DNA from: an uncultured Arenicella sp.
GTDB lineage: Bacteria > Pseudomonadota > Gammaproteobacteria > Arenicellales > Arenicellaceae
NCBI GenBank assembly: GCA_938048185.1
Contig: CALIVT010000009.1
Span: forward strand, 110,443 to 174,442
DNA length: 64,000 bases
Direction: 5' to 3'
Under the pieces are notes generated by a model, which searched no databases, was not told the origin of the DNA, and saw only the letters and a list, made by a program, of their open reading frames with translations. The position numbers and the translations under genes were made by a program. This document shows, piece after piece, positions 17,401 through 26,228 of the stretch. How positions within the stretch are numbered: position 1 is the stretch's first letter; every line of letters begins with the position of its first letter.

Positions 17401-18221
17401 TGCAAAAGCTTGTGTTTAACGTGCTTGGTATCGGTGCTTGGGGCAGCGGTTTTCGTAACTGGTCTGATCTGCAAATACGCATGACGGGCGGACAGGTAGA
17501 AGACGACGGAGCCAAGGGCCCGAAGCCAGAAGTGATTCCAGCCAACGAGCGCCGCCGCGCACCGTTGCCTGTGCGCCTTGCTGTGGAAGCCTCTTCTCAA
17601 GCGTGCGAGCATGCGGGCATTGCGCCAAGTGAGCTAGCCTGCGTGTTCGTATCAGGCCTCGGCGATACGCAGCTAACCGACTACATGTGCAAGGTCCTGG
17701 CAGGGGAAAACAAAGCGCTGTCACCGACTAAATTCCACAACTCAGTGCACAACGCGGCCGCGGGTTATTGGACGATAAGCACCGGCTGTATGCAAGCGGC
17801 TAATTCGGTCGCGGGCTTCGGCGAATCGGTATCGCTAACTCTTATGGAAGCCCTGATTCAGGCGCAAGCCGAGCAGCGTGCGTTACTACTGACTTTTTAC
17901 GACGCGCCCAGCTCGCCGATTCTCAAGCCGCTATTAAAGAACGAGCATGCGTTTGCAGTGTCGATTGTTATTGCCCCAAGCAATATGACGCCGCCAGCAC
18001 CAGGTAATAACGATGCAACTGAGTTGGTCGCGTCCGTTGTCGAGCAAGCAGTCGATTGGCCTAGCGGCGAGTGGAGTGACGACCTGGCCGAATGCTACAC
18101 CACTAATCCGGTTGCTCGAATCTTGCCCGTTCTAGAATTAGTGACCGGTCAGCGAGAGGACTTAATAATGCCGCTGAGTTCGGCTACCGCGTTGTCATTC
18201 TCAAGGACTAAAAACACATGA
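17400..18221 (+). CDS. Ketosynthase-like (Ketoacyl-synt_2) chain-length-factor partner
   Basis: The start is the ATG overlapping the previous stop (TAATG). The 273-residue product is shorter than a full ketosynthase and has the N-terminal-half fold only. A His-rich turn KFHNSVHNAAAGYW sits where ketosynthases carry the nucleophile region, with no TACSS-type Cys. In aryl polyene systems such a protein pairs with a real ketosynthase and sets chain length. Its stop overlaps the next start as ATGA (18218-18221). Confidence 0.85.
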   Translation: MQKLVFNVLGIGAWGSGFRNWSDLQIRMTGGQVEDDGAKGPKPEVIPANERRRAPLPVRLAVEASSQACEHAGIAPSELACVFVSGLGDTQLTDYMCKVLAGENKALSPTKFHNSVHNAAAGYWTISTGCMQAANSVAGFGESVSLTLMEALIQAQAEQRALLLTFYDAPSSPILKPLLKNEHAFAVSIVIAPSNMTPPAPGNNDATELVASVVEQAVDWPSGEWSDDLAECYTTNPVARILPVLELVTGQREDLIMPLSSATALSFSRTKNT

Positions 18222-19789
18222 ATGCGATCAGCAAAGACGTCGTTATTGCGGGTGGTGGGTTGGCTGGGTTGACATTGGCGCACCAACTTAAGGCGAGTAA
18301 GCCCGAGCTCGATATTTTAGTGATTGAGCGCAATCGTTTCCCAGTGCCTGAAAAGGTCGCTAAGGTTGGCGAATCTACGGTTGAAATTGGGTCACGGTAC
18401 TTGAATCACACCCTAGGCTTAAAAGAGCACTTTAGCGAGCGGCATTTACGCAAGCATGGTTTGCGTTGCTTTTTCGGCGCACCGCAAGCGGATTTTTCGC
18501 AGCAAGACGAGTTGGGCGTGAGCCAACTTTTCGGAATACCCACCTATCAGATTGATCGCGGCGCGATCGAGAACTATTTGCACTCTTCGATCACCACTAA
18601 TGGTGTGCAAGTCCTTGATGGCGTGAACACAGAGACACTGGATCTACGTTCTGGCGAAAAATCGATTACTGTCCGCAGTGAAGCCGGTCAGCAGCGCTTT
18701 AAAAGCAAGTGGTTTATTGATGCGGCTGGTCGTCAAGCCCTAGCAAAGAATGCGCTTGGTTTGCGTAAAGACAATGACCATAAAGGCAATGCCTTGTGGT
18801 TTCGCATTGACCGTCAAGTAAAGCTTGATGAGTGGTCCAGTGATTCCGAGTGGCAGGCTAGAACTGAGCAGTCGAACACGCGTTGGCTGAGCACGAACCA
18901 TTTAATGGGGGCAGGCTATTGGGTGTGGGTGATTCCACTCGACAATGGTGCCACTAGTATTGGCATTGTGATGGACGACCAGGCCTTTTCTGAGGGTGAT
19001 TTTAGTACTGTAGAAACCACCATGGATTGGCTGCGTCAGCGGCATCCGCGCTGCGCTGAGGCGATTGATGGTGCTGAGGTTTTAGATTATGTTGTAATCA
19101 ACGATTATTCGCACAGCTGCAAACAAATGTTCTCCGAAGACGGCTGGGGTGTGACCGGAGAGTCTGGCGTTTTTGCTGATCCTTTTTATTCGCCAGGCAG
19201 TGATTTTATTGCGTTCAACAACACCTTTATTAATGACCTCGTCAGCGATTCGTTTAGCGGGCGCGATATTCGTTTGAAAACGCGCGTATACCAAGCGATG
19301 AATCAATCGTTCTTTGACAGCACCTTGTCGTTATACACTGGTGAGTATGGAGGTTTTGGCGACCGCCGCATGATGTCGCTGAAGTTGGTTTGGGATTACG
19401 CCTATTATTGGGGTGTGCTGAGTCTTTTGTTTTTTAAAGAAGCACTGACCGACGTAGCGCTGATGCGCGAGTTGAACACGACTTTAAACAAAGCACAGAT
19501 GCTTAATCAAGCAGTGCAGGCCGGCTTTCGAAAGCGCGCCGAGCACCGTATCGTGTTGCCAGCCCAAGGCTTGTTTATGAACCAATACACCGTGCCCTGT
19601 CTCAAGCATTTTAATCGCGTATTAGAGGATGGCTCCGTCACAGTAATTCAAGCGTTGCCCGAGAATGTGGAGTTACTGCAGCGTTTATCGGGCTACGTAT
19701 TGCAGATGCTCGACGATCAAGCGCGTCGAAGCATCAGCGACGACGAACATGATTTGCTGGGCGACTATCGTTACAGCGTGCTTGCCTAA
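18218..19789 (+). CDS. Flavin-dependent oxidoreductase of the tryptophan-halogenase superfamily
   Basis: The 523-residue protein has the FAD Rossmann motif (AGGGLAGLTLA, about 11-21), the halogenase-type KVGESTVE (49-56), a Lys at 79 in RKHGLRCFF near where halogenases hold their catalytic Lys, and WVWVIP at 235-240. That last string fits the WxWxIP motif used to recognise flavin halogenases. DAAGR (168-172) completes the FAD site. It may halogenate or oxidise the aryl head group; xanthomonadins are brominated, so a brominase is an attractive reading. Flavoprotein reductase or hydroxylase activity cannot be excluded. It is coupled by overlap at both ends. Confidence 0.82.
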   Translation: MNAISKDVVIAGGGLAGLTLAHQLKASKPELDILVIERNRFPVPEKVAKVGESTVEIGSRYLNHTLGLKEHFSERHLRKHGLRCFFGAPQADFSQQDELGVSQLFGIPTYQIDRGAIENYLHSSITTNGVQVLDGVNTETLDLRSGEKSITVRSEAGQQRFKSKWFIDAAGRQALAKNALGLRKDNDHKGNALWFRIDRQVKLDEWSSDSEWQARTEQSNTRWLSTNHLMGAGYWVWVIPLDNGATSIGIVMDDQAFSEGDFSTVETTMDWLRQRHPRCAEAIDGAEVLDYVVINDYSHSCKQMFSEDGWGVTGESGVFADPFYSPGSDFIAFNNTFINDLVSDSFSGRDIRLKTRVYQAMNQSFFDSTLSLYTGEYGGFGDRRMMSLKLVWDYAYYWGVLSLLFFKEALTDVALMRELNTTLNKAQMLNQAVQAGFRKRAEHRIVLPAQGLFMNQYTVPCLKHFNRVLEDGSVTVIQALPENVELLQRLSGYVLQMLDDQARRSISDDEHDLLGDYRYSVLA

Positions 19790-20367
19790 TGCGACCACAG
19801 GCGCTTCTGGTTGCGGCTGTCGCGGTTGCCACGGCCGTTTACCCGCTTATCGTTTATACCGGCATTCAGCAGGTCGGCCCAGCTATTTTAAGTTTGGTGC
19901 TACTGGGTTTATTGCTTGGCCGAGTTATATTGCGCGGAGATTATCACCAGCCAGAACAATACGTGCAGTTATTGTTGGTCGGTGGGCTTTGCCTACTGGC
20001 CGCCTGGCACAAAAGTGAGACAATTCTGCGTTACTATCCGGTGGCAATGAGCCTTGGCTTTTCTGGATTTTTCGCGATTTCATTGAGAAGTGAGGTCACT
20101 TTGGTTGAACGCTTTGCTCGTGTTTTCGTGCAGGACATCGAAGATCATCAGCGTCAATATATGCGAGGTTTAACTTGCTGGTGGTCTGGCTTATTGTTTG
20201 TCAACGCTGGTGTTGCGGCTTACACGGCCTGCTGCCTTTCGCTTTCGCTATGGACGCTCTATAATGGCGCAATCGCGTACCTTGTATTCGGCTTGTTTAC
20301 TCTCGGTGAGTTGGTGAATCGACATTTTTATAAAAAGCGCTATGCTCAGCGTCATCAGGCTTCTTAG
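19789..20367 (+). CDS. COG4648-type integral membrane protein of aryl polyene clusters
   Basis: The 192-residue protein has about six hydrophobic segments. The conserved block LRYYPVAMSLGFSGFFA, ERFARVF, YMRGLTCWW, NAGVAAYTA and LYNGAIAYLVFG is diagnostic of the COG4648 membrane family, which recurs in aryl polyene clusters (often mis-named DNA gyrase subunit B). The role is unproven; membrane scaffolding or lipid handling is likely. It starts by TAATG overlap (19787-19791) with the preceding flavoenzyme. Confidence 0.85.
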   Translation: MRPQALLVAAVAVATAVYPLIVYTGIQQVGPAILSLVLLGLLLGRVILRGDYHQPEQYVQLLLVGGLCLLAAWHKSETILRYYPVAMSLGFSGFFAISLRSEVTLVERFARVFVQDIEDHQRQYMRGLTCWWSGLLFVNAGVAAYTACCLSLSLWTLYNGAIAYLVFGLFTLGELVNRHFYKKRYAQRHQAS

Positions 20368-20400
20368 AACATTATTCTTGGTTAAACACCGCACCCAACC

Positions 20401-20817
20401 ATGTCCCCGATTAATGCTGAGCAATTAAACCAATTGCTTGATCCAAATTGCTGGCCCCACTTTGAGCACATAGACCTGCTCGACGACCGCGTGTGCTTGC
20501 AAGCCCGCGTTCCCGCAACGCTGAATTACTTCGCAGGGCACTTCCCAGAACAAGCGGTATTGCCCGGCGTGGTGCAGGTACACTGGGTGGGGGAGTTGGC
20601 GCAGCGATTATTTGGTGTTAGCGGCTTTAGCGATTTAAAAAGTATTAAGTTTAGTAATATGATTTTGCCTGAAACAGGGATCGTCATAGAACTAAAGTAC
20701 TCGATTGAAAAAGGCACCGTGCGATTCAGCTACAGCACCTCAATAGCGTCGAATCGAGAGCCTGAAAATTTTTCTAGCGGCATGCTGAGTTTTGGCGTAA
20801 CAGACCGCCAGGCCTAA
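20401..20817 (+). CDS. 3-hydroxyacyl-ACP dehydratase (hotdog fold, FabA/FabZ-like)
   Basis: The 138-residue protein has the single-domain hotdog dehydratase motif FAGHFPEQAVLPGVVQ with catalytic His47. It should remove water from the beta-hydroxyacyl intermediate to build the conjugated double bond. In aryl polyene synthesis this type of dehydratase works as a heterodimer with a second, COG4706-type hotdog protein, here at 22557-23009. It is 33 bp after the membrane protein gene. Confidence 0.88.
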   Translation: MSPINAEQLNQLLDPNCWPHFEHIDLLDDRVCLQARVPATLNYFAGHFPEQAVLPGVVQVHWVGELAQRLFGVSGFSDLKSIKFSNMILPETGIVIELKYSIEKGTVRFSYSTSIASNREPENFSSGMLSFGVTDRQA

Positions 20818-20834
20818 GGGATGAGGTATACGTT

Positions 20835-21599
20835 GTGAACGCTAAGCACATTCAGCTGTGTATTGTTGTACCCCATTATAATCACGCGCAAGCGTTTGCT
20901 GCATTTTTACCGCGTTTAGCAGAGTTAAAGTTGCCTTGCGTTGTGGTTGATGATGGCAGTGATGTGAAAAGCAAATCGGCTTTGCTTGAACTCTTAAGTG
21001 CTTATCCTGAAATTGAATTGGCCGAGCATCAGCATAATCGCGGCAAAGGTGCCGCAATGTGGACTGGCGCCCACCGCGCGCGTCAACTCGGCTATAGCCA
21101 CATGCTTCAAATAGACGCCGATGGTCAGCATGACACTGCCGATGTCGCTCGTTTTATCGACGACGCTCGTGTTTACCCAAGCGCAATTATTTCAGGTGCA
21201 CCGCAGTTTGACGACAGCGCACCTAAAGCACGTGTTTATGGTCGTAAAGTAACCGACTTCTGGGTGGCTTTAGAAACAGGCTCGCTAGCGATCAAAGACA
21301 GCTTGTGTGGCTTTCGTGTGTACCCACTCAATGAGTTTGAGCAAGTATTCGATAAATACCACATCGGTAAACGTATGGACTTCGATACCGATGTGCTGGT
21401 TAAGTCCGCGTGGGAAGGCATCGCTATCCGCTTTATCGATACTAAGGTGGTGTACATCGCCAACAGCGTCTCGCACTTTCACTACTGGGACGATAACTGG
21501 CGTCTCATTTGGTTACACACCCGTCTAATGGTGGGCATGGTGGTTCGCCTGCCCATTAGGCTTTACCGAAAAATCAGAGCATTGTTCGGTCATGCCTGA
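20835..21599 (+). CDS. Family 2 glycosyltransferase
   Basis: The 254-residue GT-A enzyme starts at GTG 20835. It has CIVVPHYNHAQAF, the nucleotide-binding VVVDDGS, RGKGAAMWTGA and a metal site in LQIDADGQHD; the acceptor region continues with RKVTDFW and GKRMDFDTDVLVK. It resembles dolichol-phosphate mannose synthase-like enzymes. In aryl polyene clusters this domain probably glycosylates the lipid-linked product. It overlaps the following acyltransferase by 8 bp; in several known clusters the two are one fused protein, here they are separate. Confidence 0.85.
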   Translation: MNAKHIQLCIVVPHYNHAQAFAAFLPRLAELKLPCVVVDDGSDVKSKSALLELLSAYPEIELAEHQHNRGKGAAMWTGAHRARQLGYSHMLQIDADGQHDTADVARFIDDARVYPSAIISGAPQFDDSAPKARVYGRKVTDFWVALETGSLAIKDSLCGFRVYPLNEFEQVFDKYHIGKRMDFDTDVLVKSAWEGIAIRFIDTKVVYIANSVSHFHYWDDNWRLIWLHTRLMVGMVVRLPIRLYRKIRALFGHA

Positions 21600-22560
21600 G
21601 CAGCGTATTACTCGCCCTCATTGGTCATCTATCCGTGAGGCGGGCACCCTGTGGGGTTTGCAATTCTTGCGCTTCGTTCACCGTGTGTTCGGACGCTGGC
21701 CGGTAACGATTTGCCTATTGCCAACAGTCGCGTACTTTATGCTCTTTCGGCCTCAATCGAGGCGCGCCTCTCGCGACTTTTTGACCCAGCACTGGCGACA
21801 CTTTCCAGATTGTTGGCAATCGCCGCCAGGGCTATGGCAAAGCTGTAAGCACTTTTTTGTGTTCGCCGAAACCGTCGTTGATAAACTGCTCTCATGGTTT
21901 ATTGAAATAGACGCCGACAACTTTGTTATTTCACACCCTGAACGCATCGAGGCATTAATGGCCGACCCGCGCGGCCAGTTGATCATTGGTTCGCACATGG
22001 GGAATCTAGAATACTGCCGTGGTTTTATGCAGCGCTATCGTGATAAGCATATTAATATTTTGGTACACGATAAACATTCGCAAAACTACAATACCTTAAT
22101 GCAGCAATTAAACCCCGACTCGCGACTGCATGTTTTTCAGGTCGAAGAATTTGATATTCCGACGATGCTCACTATCAAAGCGAAAATTGATGCGGGCGAG
22201 TGGGTTTTTATTGCAGGCGATCGCTCGCCCTTATCCGGCACAGAGCGAACTGTGCCGGTAGACTTTCTGGGCCGCGCGGCTCAACTTCCTATCGGCCCGT
22301 ATATGTTGGCGAAGGGCATGGGTTGCCCGGTGAAATTGATGTTTTCGTATTGCGACTACTTTACTAAAGATAAGCCTGTGCACTTCGAGGTATCGACGTT
22401 TGCGGACCGAGTGACGCTTGATCGTACGCAACGTGATGAGCAGTTAATTGCCTACGCTCAACAATTTGCCGATGCGCTTGCGGCGCAATGCGAACGGGCA
22501 CCATACCAATGGTTTAACTTTTACGACTTCTGGGCAGAACAAAGTGTGGTAACGGCATGA
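21592..22560 (+). CDS. LpxL/HtrB-like acyltransferase
   Basis: The 322-residue protein belongs to the lipid A biosynthesis acyltransferase family. It shows an N-terminal membrane-proximal segment (LPTVAYFMLF), the HX4E-type catalytic motif IGSHMGNLEY, and later FIAGDRSPLSGTERTVPVDFLGR and FYDFWAEQ. It likely acylates the aryl polyene-sugar or its lipid anchor at the inner membrane. It overlaps the glycosyltransferase gene upstream and the dehydratase gene downstream (ATGA at 22557-22560). Confidence 0.87.
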   Translation: MPEQRITRPHWSSIREAGTLWGLQFLRFVHRVFGRWPVTICLLPTVAYFMLFRPQSRRASRDFLTQHWRHFPDCWQSPPGLWQSCKHFFVFAETVVDKLLSWFIEIDADNFVISHPERIEALMADPRGQLIIGSHMGNLEYCRGFMQRYRDKHINILVHDKHSQNYNTLMQQLNPDSRLHVFQVEEFDIPTMLTIKAKIDAGEWVFIAGDRSPLSGTERTVPVDFLGRAAQLPIGPYMLAKGMGCPVKLMFSYCDYFTKDKPVHFEVSTFADRVTLDRTQRDEQLIAYAQQFADALAAQCERAPYQWFNFYDFWAEQSVVTA

Positions 22561-23009
22561 GCGAACAAAATACGTCGCGCTTCGATGCTGAAATTCTAGC
22601 GCTAATTCCTCACCGCGAACCAATGCTGTTGATTAATCAATTGCGACACGTCTCGGCCAGCGCCTCAAGTGCTTTGGTGGTGATCGATCACCACGCGCCA
22701 TTTTTCCAAATAGACAAAGGCGTGCCGACCTGGGTGGGGTTGGAATACATGGGCCAGACCTCGGCATTAATTGCCGGACACCAACGCCGAGAGGGTTTAA
22801 TTGATGCGCATTTGGGTTTCCTAATGGGGGCGCGAAAGTATCACGCCGACGTACCGTATTTTAGTGCTGGCGATAATTTATTGGTGCAGTGCCAAGAAGC
22901 CGCCTTGGTGGGCGACAGCCTGGCCACGTTTAACTGTACAATAAGCGGTGAACTAAGTGGTCGAGAGTTGGCAACAGCAATGCTGTCGGTGTTTCGCCGA
23001 CCTCTATAA
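22557..23009 (+). CDS. COG4706-type hotdog dehydratase subunit
   Basis: The 150-residue hotdog protein has the signature IPHREPMLLINQL, then VPTWVGLEYMGQTSALIAGH and LGFLMGARKY. These mark the COG4706 3-hydroxyacyl-ACP dehydratase group of aryl polyene clusters. It is expected to form a heterodimer with the FabZ-like protein at 20401-20817. It is coupled to the acyltransferase by a 4-bp overlap. Confidence 0.87.
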   Translation: MSEQNTSRFDAEILALIPHREPMLLINQLRHVSASASSALVVIDHHAPFFQIDKGVPTWVGLEYMGQTSALIAGHQRREGLIDAHLGFLMGARKYHADVPYFSAGDNLLVQCQEAALVGDSLATFNCTISGELSGRELATAMLSVFRRPL

Positions 23010-23021
23010 TATTGAAAATCT

Positions 23022-24272
23022 ATGAAGCATAATTTAAAAGCGCCGCAACGAGTGGTCATTACGGGTGCGGGAAATATCTCACCACTGGGCGATAGCTGGG
23101 ATGAGGTTAGAGCCAGCTTTCTATCGCAAAAAAGTGCGGTTCGTTACATGCACGAATGGGATCAATACCCTGATCTTCGAACTCGACTCGGCGCGCCAGT
23201 CGAAAATTTCGAATTGCCCAAGCATTATCGAGCAAAACAAAAACGCAGTATGGGCCGCGTCGCTCAAATGGCGGTGCTGGCGACTGAACGCGCGTTAGAG
23301 CAGGCCGGCCTACTTGGTGATCCGATCGTTCAAAGTGGTGATATGGGCGTGAGTTATGGTTCGGCTACTGGAAGTAGCAAGGCTGGAATGGAGTTCTTTA
23401 AATTACTCTCCGGGCAATCGATTGAAGATGTTACTACCACCACCTATATCCGCATGATGAGCCATACAGCGGCGGTTAATATCGGTGTTTATTTCGGCAC
23501 ACAGGGGCGCATGTACACCACAACAAGCGCCTGTACCGCGGGTAGTCAAGGCGTGGGATATGCCTACGAAGCGATTCGCGCTGGAAGTCAAAAAGCAATG
23601 ATCACTGGTGGCGCCGAAGAGCTTTGTGTTACGCAAGCAGCGGTGTTTGACACGATCTTTGCGGCCAGCCTTAAGAACGATGCACCAGAGACATCGCCCA
23701 GTCCGTTTGATAGTAAACGAGACGGGTTGGTCTTAGGCGAAGGGGCAACGACGCTGATCTTGGAGTCGTATGATCATGCGAAAGCGCGCGGTGCTACTAT
23801 CTTGGCAGAAGTTATCGGCTATGGCACCAACACCGATGGCGGTCATATTGTTCGCCCGCGACAAGCCACGATGCAACGCGTGATGGAATTGGCGATGGAA
23901 GACTCCGGTATTTCGGCAGACGAAATCGGCTTTGTTTCTGCGCATGCGACCGCCACCGACCAAGGTGACGTATTCGAGAGCCATGCGACGTATGATGTGG
24001 TTGGTAAAAAACCAATTAATTCGATCAAGAGCTACACCGGACATGGCCTTGGCGCCTGCGGTTCGTTCGAACTGTGGAGCTGCATTAATATGATGAACGA
24101 GGGCTGGTTTGCACCGACTTTAAACCTTAGCGACGTAGACGAACGTTGCGCTGATATGGATTATGTAAAAGGTGAACCCCGGGAAATAAACACTGATGTG
24201 TTTATGACCAACAATTTCGCGTTTGGCGGAATAAACACCTCCTTGATCATCCGTAACGCTCGATCTTTATAG
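23022..24272 (+). CDS. FabF-like beta-ketoacyl-ACP synthase (second ketosynthase)
   Basis: The 416-residue enzyme has Cys171 (TSACTAGSQG), His308 (SAHATATDQGD) and His341 (GHGLGACGS), and ends NNFAFGGINTS. It is a complete ketosynthase and probably handles initiation or elongation steps distinct from the first ketosynthase. It closes the plus-strand arm and its last 6 bp overlap the convergent cupin-like gene. In many aryl polyene clusters a FabG reductase sits between the dehydratase and this ketosynthase; here FabG lies on the other arm (29325-30053). Confidence 0.92.
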   Translation: MKHNLKAPQRVVITGAGNISPLGDSWDEVRASFLSQKSAVRYMHEWDQYPDLRTRLGAPVENFELPKHYRAKQKRSMGRVAQMAVLATERALEQAGLLGDPIVQSGDMGVSYGSATGSSKAGMEFFKLLSGQSIEDVTTTTYIRMMSHTAAVNIGVYFGTQGRMYTTTSACTAGSQGVGYAYEAIRAGSQKAMITGGAEELCVTQAAVFDTIFAASLKNDAPETSPSPFDSKRDGLVLGEGATTLILESYDHAKARGATILAEVIGYGTNTDGGHIVRPRQATMQRVMELAMEDSGISADEIGFVSAHATATDQGDVFESHATYDVVGKKPINSIKSYTGHGLGACGSFELWSCINMMNEGWFAPTLNLSDVDERCADMDYVKGEPREINTDVFMTNNFAFGGINTSLIIRNARSL

Positions 24273-25133
24273 GGCTTTATTGGTGCGCTCGAGCGCAAGG
24301 CGTTCGTTGCGGTCATTCCATTTTTGACCGACTAGTTTCCGCATTAAACCTTCAATAGTACGTATTACGAATATGTTTCTTAGCAAGTTTACTCGGCCCG
24401 CGAATGACGTGGGCATTGCACGCAGTGTCATTGAGAAGCCAATGTCGTCGTATTCTATGTAGTGCCAATACCCAGACGGGATATACAAAGCATCCCCATG
24501 CTTAAGTTCAGCGACGCGACCGTTGAGTTTCGCCAGTGCCGGGTGTTTGGCAAAATCAGCTTGGCCGAAGTTCACGCTATGCAGGGCGCTGAACGAAAAC
24601 GGCACCTTGTACATATATTTCGTTTGCTCTGGCGGAATTAAAAGTATCCGCTTAGGCCCGCCGAAATGACATAACACCAAGTTTGCCAAATCAATGTCGT
24701 AATGCATTTGTACCTTCGCGTCTTTGCCGCCGACAAATAATACCGGCAAGCGCTTAAAGAACTTCAAACCTAGTTCTGGGTAGGTGAAGTCGTTAAGCAG
24801 GCTTGGTACGTTTTCAAGAATGTTGTAAAAAAACATTCGTAAGTCTTTTTCGCCACCGCTCAACAAATCCAGATAGTCGCTGAGTGGCATCACCCGCTCG
24901 GCCGCGTGTTGATGTTGCTTACCTTGTGCTGGTTTGCTGCTATAGAGCGGCACAAGCTCATCGCCTGCCACGCGTTTTAGATAGTCCGTGCTCCATTTTT
25001 CAGTGGCTGGCCAATCACGCATCAGCTCGGTAAGAATGACTGGCGTCGATGTGTTTTTATAGCTTTTGACAAATTCAGCCGCCGGTATAACGGTGCGGCG
25101 CTCAACGGGCGATGTTCGAATTTGATCTGACAC
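24267..25133 (-). CDS. JmjC/cupin_8-like Fe(II)/2-oxoglutarate oxygenase
   Basis: The 288-residue protein has the JmjC-type metal triad His144-x-Asp146 (VQMHYDID) and His224 (PSGYWHYIE), with the usual FVGGKDAKVQ lead-in and HGDALYIPSG strand. It resembles cupin_8 hydroxylases that modify proteins or small molecules. It converges with the second ketosynthase, overlapping by 6 bp. Whether it tailors the pigment is unknown; only its position argues for that. Confidence 0.82.
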   Translation of the reverse strand: MSDQIRTSPVERRTVIPAAEFVKSYKNTSTPVILTELMRDWPATEKWSTDYLKRVAGDELVPLYSSKPAQGKQHQHAAERVMPLSDYLDLLSGGEKDLRMFFYNILENVPSLLNDFTYPELGLKFFKRLPVLFVGGKDAKVQMHYDIDLANLVLCHFGGPKRILLIPPEQTKYMYKVPFSFSALHSVNFGQADFAKHPALAKLNGRVAELKHGDALYIPSGYWHYIEYDDIGFSMTLRAMPTSFAGRVNLLRNIFVIRTIEGLMRKLVGQKWNDRNERLALERTNKAL

Positions 25134-25272
25134 TATGCTGTAAAAATAGAGTTTTAAGGCGTAACGAGTTTAACCCAAAACTTGACGGAGGTTAGCGCTA
25201 ACGAACGTAACTGAGTTGTCGACAATATCTAGCAACGCATTTGTTAACATGAAGACCCACTTGGAGAAAGCG

Positions 25273-26127
25273 ATGCGTATACTATTAATCCTACTAATAA
25301 TCTGCACCTTGAGTGGGTGCTCTACCTTTAAGCCTGAAGACCTACAATATAAAGAGGCTGAGCCGAGTAATAACAAGTCGGGAATCGAGTACGGGGTGTA
25401 CACCCCGCCAAATTGGCAATCAGGCGAACGCCTGCCACTAATTGTATTTTTACACGGCGGCGGCGGCTCTCATTACAGCTTTGAGCGCTACGGTGCGCCT
25501 GAATACTTCGACAAAGAGATTAATGAAGGGCGGTTACCGAGATTTATTTTGGTTACCCCCAACGGCGATAACGGTTTTTGGGAAAACTGGGCCGATGGCA
25601 GTAAACATTATCGTGACTGGGTGCTTGACGATATTGTTCCAGTAGTACAGCAAGAATATGGGACACTTGAGTGCCCACGGCACTGCCATTTGGCAGGCAT
25701 CTCTATGGGTGGCTTTGGTGCGCTGCGGTTTGCCTACTTCGCTCGCGACGACTTCTCGAGTGTCAGTGCGATTAGCGCACCAATCTTTAACAAAGAGCAA
25801 GCCGACAAGCGCAAGCAATCATTACTGATTAGACTATTGTTCCCGTTTAAACGAATCTTTGGTGATACCTATAATGAAGATTTTATTCGCAGCAACCCCT
25901 ACAACGCGTGGGTCGAAAGTGTTGAACAACGCAAGGTCCGTTTGCAGATAATGTGGGGTGATAAGGACTATAAAGGAATTCTCGAGAGCAACGAAAAGTT
26001 TCATCAACACTTAGTTGAACACCGCGTCGAGCACGATTCAGTTGTATATCAGGGCGGGCACAAGTGGAAATATTGGGTGCCCAACTTTGATCGCGTGATT
26101 CGCTTTTTGTTGCAAGGGTCGAGCTAG
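25273..26127 (+). CDS. Lipoprotein alpha/beta-hydrolase (esterase D/feruloyl esterase type)
   Basis: The start is ATG 25273, preceded by GGAGAAAG at about 25263; the frame opens earlier, at 25216. The 284-residue protein has a lipoprotein signal ending LSGC. An alpha/beta-hydrolase domain follows, with oxyanion HGGGGSH, nucleophile Ser in AGISMGGFG, acidic residue in GDKDYKG and His in GGHKWKYW. It should hydrolyse esters in the periplasm or outer membrane. It is the first gene of the segment between the two pigment arms and ends in its own terminator. Confidence 0.85.
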   Translation: MRILLILLIICTLSGCSTFKPEDLQYKEAEPSNNKSGIEYGVYTPPNWQSGERLPLIVFLHGGGGSHYSFERYGAPEYFDKEINEGRLPRFILVTPNGDNGFWENWADGSKHYRDWVLDDIVPVVQQEYGTLECPRHCHLAGISMGGFGALRFAYFARDDFSSVSAISAPIFNKEQADKRKQSLLIRLLFPFKRIFGDTYNEDFIRSNPYNAWVESVEQRKVRLQIMWGDKDYKGILESNEKFHQHLVEHRVEHDSVVYQGGHKWKYWVPNFDRVIRFLLQGSS

Positions 26128-26140
26128 AGGCTCACGCGCG

Positions 26141-26164
26141 CAACGCAGCTGCGTTGTATTTTTG
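26141..26164 (+). terminator. Terminator after the esterase gene
   Basis: The 16-bp palindrome CAACGCAGCTGCGTTG (26141-26156) can fold as a 6-bp stem with an AGCT loop and is followed directly by TATTTTT. Confidence 0.7.
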
Positions 26165-26228
26165 CGAGTCGACTTCTATACTCTGGCTACTATATTCTAG
26201 CCATTCTGCTAACCGATAGGGATCGACA

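Noticed and set aside
19789..20367. DNA gyrase-like annotation for the membrane protein
   Set aside because: The sequence is a hydrophobic membrane protein; the gyrase name seen for this family is a database error.
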